This document shows, one piece after another, positions 1-5,431 of a stretch of DNA of 5,431 nucleotides (the stretch's first letter is position 1; each line of letters opens with the position of its first letter). This stretch comes from Deltaproteobacteria bacterium (GTDB lineage Bacteria; Myxococcota; Myxococcia; Myxococcales; 40CM-4-68-19). The stretch covers positions 1 through 5,431 of the forward strand of contig VBKQ01000378.1 in NCBI GenBank assembly GCA_005879505.1, in the 5' to 3' direction. The position numbers were made by a program, and so were the translations under genes. Below the pieces are notes generated by a model. That model did no database searches and was not told the DNA's origin. It saw only the letters and a program-made list of their open reading frames with translations.

Positions 1-25
1 CACCGTACTTTTGCACGATGAGCAT
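1..25 (-). CDS. lysC: Aspartate kinase, N-terminal fragment (runs off window start)
   Basis: Only the first eight codons are inside the window; the gene continues leftwards. They read MLIVQKYG, with the next codon starting with G (probably Gly). Aspartokinases characteristically begin with a short hydrophobic strand followed by (V)QKYGGTSV or KFGGTSV, the start of the amino-acid kinase fold that binds ATP and aspartate, so the match is specific despite its length. Known role: phosphorylation of L-aspartate, the first step toward lysine, threonine, methionine and diaminopimelate, in the cytosol. The start at 25 is chosen because it places Met where family members begin. It has no clear Shine-Dalgarno. 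An in-frame ATG at 97 does have one (AGGAG at 108-104, 6 nt spacing) and would add 24 residues, but that stretch uses TTA, ATA, ACT and TGT codons, unlike the rest of this GC-rich window, and looks non-coding. The gene is divergent from hutH. Another amino-acid-kinase family member is possible but less likely. Confidence 0.68.
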
Positions 26-35
26 GGCGCCGGAA

Positions 36-65
36 CATATAGTGGACGAGCCGCGGGTCGGTAAA
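36..65 (-). promoter_or_regulatory. Candidate sigma-70-like promoter for the leftward lysC gene
   Basis: On the minus strand TTTACC (65-60) is followed after 18 nt by TATATG (41-36); each hexamer matches the sigma-70 consensus at about four of six positions. This is the only AT-rich patch in an otherwise very GC-rich intergenic region. Transcription would begin within a few bases of the ATG at 25, implying a leaderless or nearly leaderless message, which would fit the lack of a Shine-Dalgarno there. On the opposite strand the same patch reads TATAGT (38-43), a five-of-six match to a -10 box that could serve hutH with a leader of about 130 nt, but no good -35 box is seen at the right distance. 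This is an inference from consensus matching only. Confidence 0.25.
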
Positions 66-90
66 GGCATCGCCGCGGGCGGGCCGATAG

Positions 91-102
91 GCGCCATGGC
101 GC
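91..102. repeat. 12-bp perfect palindrome in the lysC-hutH divergent region
   Basis: GCGCCATGGCGC is identical to its own reverse complement over all 12 bases. It lies between two divergent genes and covers the alternative minus-strand ATG at 97. Eight bases of it (CATGGCGC, 95-102) are repeated directly at 23-30, across the preferred lysC start. It could be a dimeric regulator's operator, but in DNA this GC-rich a palindrome of this length can arise by chance, so the functional call is weak. The palindrome itself is certain. Confidence 0.35.
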
Positions 103-111
103 TCTCCTCGA

Positions 112-135
112 GGACCCGCCGCCGGGGCGGGGTCC
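112..135. repeat. GC-rich hairpin upstream of hutH
   Basis: Bases 112-120 pair with 126-135 to form a nine-pair stem (GGACCCGCC with GGCGGGTCC, one bulged G at about 129) and a five-base loop GCCGG. The stem is almost all G-C and should be stable in RNA. It ends 46 nt before the hutH start codon, so it would lie in the hutH leader if transcription starts near the AT-rich patch at 38-43. No T-run follows on the plus strand, so it is not a standard intrinsic terminator. The role is unknown. Confidence 0.4.
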
Positions 136-181
136 CGCGGTGCGTCAGCGTGGGGGCCCTGGAAAGGTGTAGAAGCGGCGC

Positions 182-1723
182 ATGCGAATCGTCCTCTCGG
201 GCGACAGGCTTTCCCTGGAAGAGGTGGGCGCGGTGGCTCGCGGAGGAGCTCGCGTGGAGATCGCCGCCGCCGCCCGGGAGCGGGTGCGGGCGGCGCGGGC
301 GCTGGTCGAGCGCATCGCCGAAGGCGACGTGCCGACCTATGGCATCAACACCGGGTTCGGCACCCTGGCCGAGGTGTCGATTCCCAGAGGAGACCTGCGC
401 AAGCTACAACGCAACCTGGTCCTCTCGCACGCAGCGGGCACCGGTGCGCCGCTCCCCCCGCCCGAGGTGCGCGCCCTGATGCTGCTGCGCGCCAACGTGC
501 TCGCCGGCGGATATTCGGGCATCCGCGAAACCACCCTGGAGCTGCTGCTCGAGATGTTGCATCGCGACGTGATTCCGGTCGTCCCGGAGAAGGGGTCCGT
601 GGGAGCGAGCGGCGACCTCGCTCCCCTCGCGCACCTCGCCCTGGTGCTCATCGGGGAGGGAGAAGCGTTCGCCGGCGGGCAACGGCTCCCCGGGCGGGAG
701 GCGCTCGCGCGCGCCGGACTTCAGCCGGTGGTGCTCGAAGCGAAGGAAGGCCTCGCTCTGGTGAACGGCACCCAGGCGATGCAGGCGGTGGGCGCGCTCG
801 CGCTGCTGCAGGCGGAGCGGTGCGCGCGCATCGCGGACGTCGCGGCGTCGATGACCGTCGAGGGGTTGATGGGCTCGCACAAGCCGTTCCTCGCAGCCGT
901 CCAGCGAATCCGCGGGCACGAGGGGCAGGCGCGGGTGGCCGCCGACCTGCGCGCGCTTCTCGCCCGCAGCGAGATCAACGCCGCGCACCAGGATGAGCAC
1001 TGCGACAAGGTGCAGGATCCGTACTCGCTGCGCTGCGTGCCACAAGTGCACGGCGCCGCCCGCGACGCATTGGCCTTCGTGCGCAGGACGCTCGCGATCG
1101 AGGCGAACGCGGCCACCGACAATCCGCTCGTGTTCGCGCAGGGGCTCGAGGACGTGGGGGCAGGCACCGTGGTGAGTGCGGGAAACTTCCACGGGCAGCC
1201 CGTGTCACAGGCGCTCGATCTGCTCGCGATCGCGTGCGCGCAGCTGCAGACCATCTCCGAGCGGCGCGTCGAGCAGCTGGTGAATCCATCGCTCTCCGGT
1301 CTGCCGCCCTTCCTGGCCAAGAACAGCGGCCTGAACTCCGGGTTCATGATCGCTCAGGTGACGGCGGCGGCACTGGCCGCGGAGAGCAAGGTGCTGTCGC
1401 ACCCCGCTTGCGTGGATACGATCCCGTCGTCGGCGGGGCGTGAGGATCACGTCAGCATGGGCATGACGGCGGCGATCAAGGCGCGGACGGTGGTGGAGAA
1501 TGCGAGCAGCGGGCTGGCGATCGAGCTGCTGGTGGCGGCGCAGGCGCTCGACTTGCGCAGGCCGCTGAAGGCGGGGGTGGGAGCGGCTGCGGCCCAGGAA
1601 GTCATCCGGAGGAAGGTTCCGCACATGGAGGAAGATCGCGAGCTGCACCGGGACATCGCCGCGGTGCGGGAGATCCTGGGGGAGATCGAGAGCGTGGCCC
1701 GCGCGGCCGCGGGCCTCGACTAG
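182..1723 (+). CDS. hutH: Histidine ammonia-lyase (histidase)
   Basis: Complete 513-aa enzyme of the aromatic amino-acid lyase family, close to the usual HutH length of 500-515. HutH removes ammonia from L-histidine to give urocanate, the first step of histidine catabolism, as a cytosolic homotetramer. The tripeptide Ala142-Ser143-Gly144, within GSVGASGDLAPLAH, cyclises to the MIO electrophile. Other expected residues are Tyr53 (TYGINTGFG), His83 (LSHAAG, the histidine-type selectivity position), Asn195 (LVNGTQ), Gln278, Tyr281 and Arg284 (QDPYSLRC), Phe336 (GNFHG) and Glu421 (REDHVSMG). The numbering matches Pseudomonas putida HutH up to residue 195 and then shifts slightly. The start is secure: an in-frame TAG at 170-172 precedes it and the next Met is residue 100. 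The ribosome site is modest (GGAAAGG at 161-167 or AGAAG at 171-175). The residues before Glu421 are Gly-Arg where model HutHs have Asn-Gln. No other hut gene is adjacent. A tyrosine or phenylalanine lyase is less likely given the overall HutH-like sequence. Confidence 0.96.
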   Translation: MRIVLSGDRLSLEEVGAVARGGARVEIAAAARERVRAARALVERIAEGDVPTYGINTGFGTLAEVSIPRGDLRKLQRNLVLSHAAGTGAPLPPPEVRALMLLRANVLAGGYSGIRETTLELLLEMLHRDVIPVVPEKGSVGASGDLAPLAHLALVLIGEGEAFAGGQRLPGREALARAGLQPVVLEAKEGLALVNGTQAMQAVGALALLQAERCARIADVAASMTVEGLMGSHKPFLAAVQRIRGHEGQARVAADLRALLARSEINAAHQDEHCDKVQDPYSLRCVPQVHGAARDALAFVRRTLAIEANAATDNPLVFAQGLEDVGAGTVVSAGNFHGQPVSQALDLLAIACAQLQTISERRVEQLVNPSLSGLPPFLAKNSGLNSGFMIAQVTAAALAAESKVLSHPACVDTIPSSAGREDHVSMGMTAAIKARTVVENASSGLAIELLVAAQALDLRRPLKAGVGAAAAQEVIRRKVPHMEEDRELHRDIAAVREILGEIESVARAAAGLD

Positions 1724-1761
1724 CCCGCGCCGGCCGAAGGCGGCTCGACGACCACGCTCCA

Positions 1762-1795
1762 CCTCCCGCGCGCAGAAGCGGACTGCACCGGGAGG
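1762..1795. repeat. Stem-loop between hutH and the TPR gene
   Basis: CCTCCCG (1762-1768) pairs perfectly with CGGGAGG (1789-1795), and inside it GCAG (1772-1775) pairs with CTGC (1783-1786), leaving a seven-base loop and a small internal bulge. It begins 38 bases after the hutH stop. No T-run follows, so it is at best an atypical terminator. The right arm overlaps GGAGGGG (1791-1797), the best Shine-Dalgarno-like run before the TPR gene, although that run sits 15 nt from the ATG at 1813, further than usual. A second, bulged hairpin (GCCGGCC-GAA-GGCGGC) lies just upstream at about 1730-1745. The inverted repeats are real; the function is inferred and uncertain. Confidence 0.4.
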
Positions 1796-1812
1796 GGTCT
1801 GGTACGGTTGGG

Positions 1813-4800
1813 ATGCGCATGGACCCAACCCCCGCCCAGGAGCTTGCGGTTCCGACGCCGCAACGCGAGCCGACGGATGCGGAGATCCGCGCTGCCAAGG
1901 ATGCCCTGGCGCAGCTCGAAACGGAGATCGGCACGCTCGGGCCCACCGCCGCGGCGGCGCAGGTGCACCTTGCGATGGGACGGATCTTCATCGATCAGCT
2001 CGGCGACGCGAAGAGCGCCGCGATCTGCTACCAGAATGCGTTCCTGCTCAATCCGCAGTACCGGCCGAATCTCGAGGCCGCAAGGCGGCTGTTCGCCAGC
2101 GCCGGCCGTCACGACCGGACGCTCGCGCTGCACGAGCGCGAGGAGACCTTGCTCGATCAGGACGGGGAGCGCGCGGAGTCGCTGCGCGCGCAGGCGAACG
2201 TGCTGCGCGATCTCGGGCGGCCCGACGAGGCGAAAAAGCTCGTCGACGTCGCTTTGCGCCTCTCTCCCGATCATCCGGCGCTGCTCAAGGCGGGCGCCGA
2301 GGCCGCGCAGCGCGACGGCGACCGCGCGCTCGCCGCGCGGCTCCTCATCCGCTCGGCCGGCGCGACCCGCGACCCCGTCTACAAAGCGCAACTGCTCCGT
2401 CGCGCCGTCCTGCTGCTCGACGAGGTGCAGTCCCAGGCCATTGCGCCGCCAGTCGATGGCGCTGCGCCGGCCTCCGCGGAGCTGGCCGCCCTGCACGAGG
2501 AAGCGGTCCGCAAGCTCTATCAGGCGGATTCGAACGATCCGGTGGGTTTCTTCGCCACCCTGAGGCGGGCGCGCGCGGGCAACGATTGGGAAGGGGTTTT
2601 GCGGCTCTGCCGGCAGCGCGCGGATCGGACCGCGAGCGCGGCCGACCGGGTGCAGGCGGCCGCCATTGCGGCATATCGCCTCGGCCGCGTCTCAGAAGGT
2701 CTCGCCGAGGCCGCGGCGGCGCTGGAAGAGAACCGCCGGGACGGTGCCCTGCTCGCGCTCCGCTGCGATCTCGCCGAGCAGCAGAAATCGCCCGATCTGG
2801 CGGACCTGCTCCGGCAGCGCGCTGAAGGAAGCATCGAGCCGAGCGAGCGCGCGCACTTGAAGGTGCGGGCAGCCCTGCTGCTTTCGGAGCCGATGGAGCA
2901 GGAGCAGCTGCTCTCCGAGGCATTGGCGGACAATCCCGCAGACGCGGCGGTCATCGCGCTTCATGCCCGCCTGGTGACGCAGCGAGATCCCCACTCCGCC
3001 GCGGAACGTTTCGTGGCGCTCGGCGAGTCGCTGGAGCCGCACTCTGCGGAGGAAGCCGCCAGTCACTATCTGGAAGCGGCGGTCTGGCACGAGCGCGCTG
3101 CAAATCGCGCCGAAGCCGCCGCGCTCGCCCGGCGGACGCTGAAGCTCGTTCCCCGCCATGGCGCCGCGCTGCGCATGCTCACGCGGACCCTGCCGTCGAT
3201 CGGCGCCGGCGCCGAGCTGGCGAGGGTGCTCGAGCAGGCCTCGGCGCAGCTCCCGCGCGCCGTCGGCGCCGAGCTGCTGGCCCGCGCTGCCGCCGTGGTG
3301 AGCGAGAGCGATCCCGGCCGCAGCGTCAACCTGGCGCGCCGGGCTGCCGAGATGGCGCGCGGCCTGGTGAGCCCCCGGTGGCTGGAGACCTGGTGCACGT
3401 TCGCGTTCAAGACGGGCGATTTCCTCCAGCTCTCGCAAGCGCTGGAAGCGCGGGCGGACTCGACCTCCGGATCCGACGCGGCCGACCTGCTGATCGAGGC
3501 CAGCGAGCTGGCACGCGCCGCCGGAAACGACGTGCGCTCGACCACGCTCCTGCGCAAGGCTCGCGGCGTCGACCGGGCCTCCGGCACGGCCCGGCATGCC
3601 CTGCTCGCCCTGCCGGGCCTCCCAGCGCGCGAGCGCGCCGACCTGCTGCTGGAAGAAGCGCGGGAGACGACGGCACCGCGCGCGGCCGCGCTGCAAGCCG
3701 AGCGCGGGCTGGTCCTCGAGGAGCTGGGGCGCGTCGACGAAGCCGTGCAGGCCTGCGCCCAGGGGCTGGCGCTCGGGGGCCTCGATCTCGCCGTGCTCCG
3801 GCGGCTCTTCCGCCTGCAGCTCAAGCGGGGTGACCATGCCGCGGCCCTCGCCGTGCTCCTGCAGATCGCGGAGGCGATCCCGCAGGGGCATGCCCGGGCC
3901 GAAGCCTTCGGTCGCGCTGCCGAGCTGGCGGAATGGCGGGTAGGCGATCCCTTGCGCGCGATCGACTTGTACCAGGCGGCCTCGCGCGAGCATCCCCAGG
4001 CGGCATTCGCCTGGGCGCAGCTGGCGAGGCTCCTAGCCTGGACGGATCGCCCGGCGGAAGCCGCGGAGGCATACGAGCACCTCGCCGCCGCAGCGCAATC
4101 GCTCTCCGAGCGCAACGAGGCGCGCCGTTGGGCGGCCTCTCTCTACGCGCACGGCGCCCGCCAGCCCGAGAAGGCCGTGGCGCTCCTGCGCGCCCTTCTG
4201 GCCGAGGCGCCGGGAGACCTCGAGGCGGCCGCGGAGCTCCTGGCGCTGATCGGCCCCGACAAGAGCGCGAACGCTCGCAAGGAGCGCGCGGAATTGCGCG
4301 GGCGGCTCGCCTCGCGCTGCCAGGATCCGCGCGTGGCGGCGCTGCTGCGCGCCGAATCCGCGGAGGATCGGCTGGCCGCCGGCGAACGCGACCAAGGGAT
4401 CGCGGAGTACCGCCGGGCGCTGGCCCTCAATCCGCAAGATCGGTTGGCACTGGACGTGGTGGAGGAGGTATTGCGCCGCAGCGGCCAGAGATCCGTCCTC
4501 GCCGACCACCTGGCCTTCCGCTCCGCCTTCGGCGACGGCGAGACGCGCGCGGCGCTCGCCCTGGAGCAGGCCGGAATCTTTGTCGAGCAGGGCCGGATGA
4601 AGGAGGCCGCCACAGCCTACCGGCAAGCGCTCGCGAGCGATCCGAAGTGCTTGCTCGCGCTGAAGGGAGCACGGCACCTCGCGGAGGTGCGTGGCGACAA
4701 AGAGGAAGTGGCGCGCCTGCTCGCCACCGAGGCCGGATTGGCGAACGACGTCGGCGCCATGGTCGACTCGGCGCTGCTCGCGGTGGACATGGGCCACGGC

Positions 4801-5431
4801 GAAGACGCCGTGGACCGGCTCACTTCCGTTCTCGAATCGGATCCGGCGAACACCGAGGTGCCGGCAAGGCTCCGCGCGATGCTCGGCGAGGGCGGAGCAG
4901 GCCCGATCGCCGCGATCTACGAGCGCATCGGCCATGCCCATGCAGACGCGAAGAAGGGCGCGCTGGCGTGGATCGAAGCGGGAAGGATCGAGCTGCGTGA
5001 GCTGGCGGACGCCCCCGCCGCGTTCTTCGCCGCAGGCCGGGCGCTTGCGCGCGACCCGCAAAATCTGGACGCGCTCGAGCTGCGCGCCGACGCAGGCCAG
5101 GCGGCCGGACGCGCCCGGGATGCCGCCGATGCGCTGCAGAAACGCCTCGATCGCGGCGGCTCGGATGCGCTCGGCGCGGCCTGGAAGGGACGCCTGGGAC
5201 GGCTCTACGCCGAAATCGGAGATGCCCGCAGGGCGCTCCCGTTGCTCGACCCGGCCCTGCAACGCGTCGAACCCGAGCTGCTGATCAAGCTCGTCGCGGG
5301 CGCGACGGCGCTGCCGGCGCCGGATGCCGTTCGCATCTACCGCCGCCTCCTCGAGGTCTTCCCGGCGCCGGCCGAACCGGGCCCGTCGCAAGCGCAGCTC
5401 GCTGGCTGGAGCGAAGCCTTGGGCCGCCGTC
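1813..5431 (+). CDS. Giant tetratricopeptide-repeat protein, N-terminal part (runs off window end)
   Basis: A single open frame of 1206 codons with no stop up to the window edge; the C-terminus is missing. I do not recognise a named family. The protein starts MRMDPTPAQELAV with no signal peptide or membrane segment, so it is probably cytoplasmic. A short Pro-rich head (about 1-22) and a helix (about 23-40) precede a long helical-repeat array. TPR-like units include residues 51-82, 123-154, 417-450, 626-658, 697-729, 769-802, 842-876, 914-945, 1051-1084 and 1127-1155, with the usual small residues in helix A, an A-x-x-x-Y/L-x-x-A-L helix B and a terminal Pro (for example YRRALALNP at 866-874). 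An Ala/Pro linker sits at about 209-222. Hydrophobic-turn-Pro positions recur every ~71 residues. No catalytic motif is visible. TPR arrays generally bind other proteins, so a scaffold role is inferred. The start could instead be ATG 1819, two codons later. The frame follows hutH by 89 bp on the same strand and codon usage is GC-biased throughout, as in hutH. Confidence 0.88.
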   Translation, partial: MRMDPTPAQELAVPTPQREPTDAEIRAAKDALAQLETEIGTLGPTAAAAQVHLAMGRIFIDQLGDAKSAAICYQNAFLLNPQYRPNLEAARRLFASAGRHDRTLALHEREETLLDQDGERAESLRAQANVLRDLGRPDEAKKLVDVALRLSPDHPALLKAGAEAAQRDGDRALAARLLIRSAGATRDPVYKAQLLRRAVLLLDEVQSQAIAPPVDGAAPASAELAALHEEAVRKLYQADSNDPVGFFATLRRARAGNDWEGVLRLCRQRADRTASAADRVQAAAIAAYRLGRVSEGLAEAAAALEENRRDGALLALRCDLAEQQKSPDLADLLRQRAEGSIEPSERAHLKVRAALLLSEPMEQEQLLSEALADNPADAAVIALHARLVTQRDPHSAAERFVALGESLEPHSAEEAASHYLEAAVWHERAANRAEAAALARRTLKLVPRHGAALRMLTRTLPSIGAGAELARVLEQASAQLPRAVGAELLARAAAVVSESDPGRSVNLARRAAEMARGLVSPRWLETWCTFAFKTGDFLQLSQALEARADSTSGSDAADLLIEASELARAAGNDVRSTTLLRKARGVDRASGTARHALLALPGLPARERADLLLEEARETTAPRAAALQAERGLVLEELGRVDEAVQACAQGLALGGLDLAVLRRLFRLQLKRGDHAAALAVLLQIAEAIPQGHARAEAFGRAAELAEWRVGDPLRAIDLYQAASREHPQAAFAWAQLARLLAWTDRPAEAAEAYEHLAAAAQSLSERNEARRWAASLYAHGARQPEKAVALLRALLAEAPGDLEAAAELLALIGPDKSANARKERAELRGRLASRCQDPRVAALLRAESAEDRLAAGERDQGIAEYRRALALNPQDRLALDVVEEVLRRSGQRSVLADHLAFRSAFGDGETRAALALEQAGIFVEQGRMKEAATAYRQALASDPKCLLALKGARHLAEVRGDKEEVARLLATEAGLANDVGAMVDSALLAVDMGHGEDAVDRLTSVLESDPANTEVPARLRAMLGEGGAGPIAAIYERIGHAHADAKKGALAWIEAGRIELRELADAPAAFFAAGRALARDPQNLDALELRADAGQAAGRARDAADALQKRLDRGGSDALGAAWKGRLGRLYAEIGDARRALPLLDPALQRVEPELLIKLVAGATALPAPDAVRIYRRLLEVFPAPAEPGPSQAQLAGWSEALGRR
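2053..5274 (+). repeat. About 15 diverged 71-residue double-TPR units in the giant TPR protein
   Basis: Within the translated frame, the Pro or turn that ends helix B recurs at residues 81, 152, 243, 308, 375, 447, 521, about 587, about 657, 728, 800, 874, 944, 1011, 1082 and 1154. Spacings are 65-74 residues except 152-243 (91), which contains the Ala/Pro linker. Each unit looks like four helices: a post-Pro A-L-x-x-L helix, a second amphipathic helix, a helix with G/A-rich spacing ending near G-D or G-R, and a helix ending A-L-x-x-x-P. This corresponds to about two TPR repeats per unit. The units share pattern rather than sequence, so the duplication is ancient and not visible as DNA repeats. 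Unit boundaries were counted by hand and may be off by a few residues. Confidence 0.6.

Noticed and set aside
34..47. AT-rich AACATATAGTGG as a HutC-type operator
   Set aside because: HutC sites are near-palindromic around TGTATATACA. This patch lacks matching dyad symmetry, and no hutC gene is in view.
18..479. A 153-codon plus-strand frame overlapping the start of hutH
   Set aside because: It is Arg/Ser/Pro-rich with no family resemblance, runs across the promoter region and overlaps the real hutH coding sequence out of frame.
404..1347. Long minus-strand open frames under hutH (404-1192 and 721-1347)
   Set aside because: They are antisense to a complete, clearly homologous HutH and look like composition-driven shadows.
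182..1723. HutH being a phenylalanine/tyrosine ammonia-lyase or aminomutase
   Set aside because: His83 in an L-S-H context, the Gln278/Tyr281/Arg284 set and Glu421 with E-D-H-V-S-M are histidase-type, and the length and numbering match bacterial HutH.
1730..1795. Intrinsic terminator for hutH
   Set aside because: Two inverted repeats exist, but neither is followed by a T-tract, so I recorded the better one as a stem-loop rather than a terminator.
3933..5000. A 355-codon plus-strand frame inside the TPR gene, and others at 1808-2563 and 4691-5284
   Set aside because: These are shifted frames of the TPR coding sequence. They are Arg/Gly/Pro-rich, and the +1 frame alone gives regular TPR helices through the same DNA, so no frameshift is needed.
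4033..5391. A 452-codon open frame on the minus strand, and a similar 433-codon one at 2692-3993
   Set aside because: Both lie wholly antisense to the coherent TPR frame. In DNA this GC-rich, stop codons are scarce in off-frames. Their translations are Arg/Gly/Ala/Gln-rich with no recognisable domain.

Overview
The window is about 70% G+C by eye, with strong G/C bias at third codon positions. Together with the myxobacterial style of the proteins (a HutH plus a very large cytoplasmic TPR protein), this suggests a high-GC bacterium such as a Myxococcota / former deltaproteobacterial lineage, possibly Anaeromyxobacter-like. The organism call is inference; no rRNA or marker gene is present.

Layout. 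(1) Positions 1-25, minus strand: the first eight codons of a gene reading leftwards out of the window. They encode MLIVQKYG, the characteristic N-terminus of aspartate kinase (lysC). (2) Positions 26-181: a divergent intergenic region with an AT-rich promoter-like patch, a 12-bp perfect palindrome, a strong GC hairpin and a good Shine-Dalgarno for an alternative upstream lysC start. (3) Positions 182-1723, plus strand: a complete histidine ammonia-lyase (hutH, 513 aa) with the MIO-forming Ala-Ser-Gly and all the main active-site residues. (4) Positions 1724-1812: a short spacer with a stem-loop whose right arm contains a GGAGGGG Shine-Dalgarno-like run. (5) Positions 1813 to the window end, plus strand: one uninterrupted frame of at least 1206 codons with no stop, encoding the N-terminal part of a giant tetratricopeptide (TPR) protein. 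Because it has no stop in the window it is easy to overlook in favour of the many antisense and off-frame open frames beneath it.

The three genes do not form an obvious pathway. HutH does the first step of histidine degradation (histidine to urocanate plus ammonia), but no hutU, hutI, hutG or hutC is visible, so it sits outside a classical hut cluster as far as this window shows. LysC would start the aspartate-family amino acid pathway and is transcribed away from hutH. The TPR protein is probably a large soluble scaffold of unknown function. It follows hutH in the same direction after an 89-bp gap, so co-transcription is possible but not shown.

The most notable structure is in the TPR protein. 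Its helix-ending Pro (or turn) residues recur about every 71 residues from residue 81 to 1154, giving about 15 consecutive double-TPR-like units that are too diverged to be obvious at the nucleotide level.
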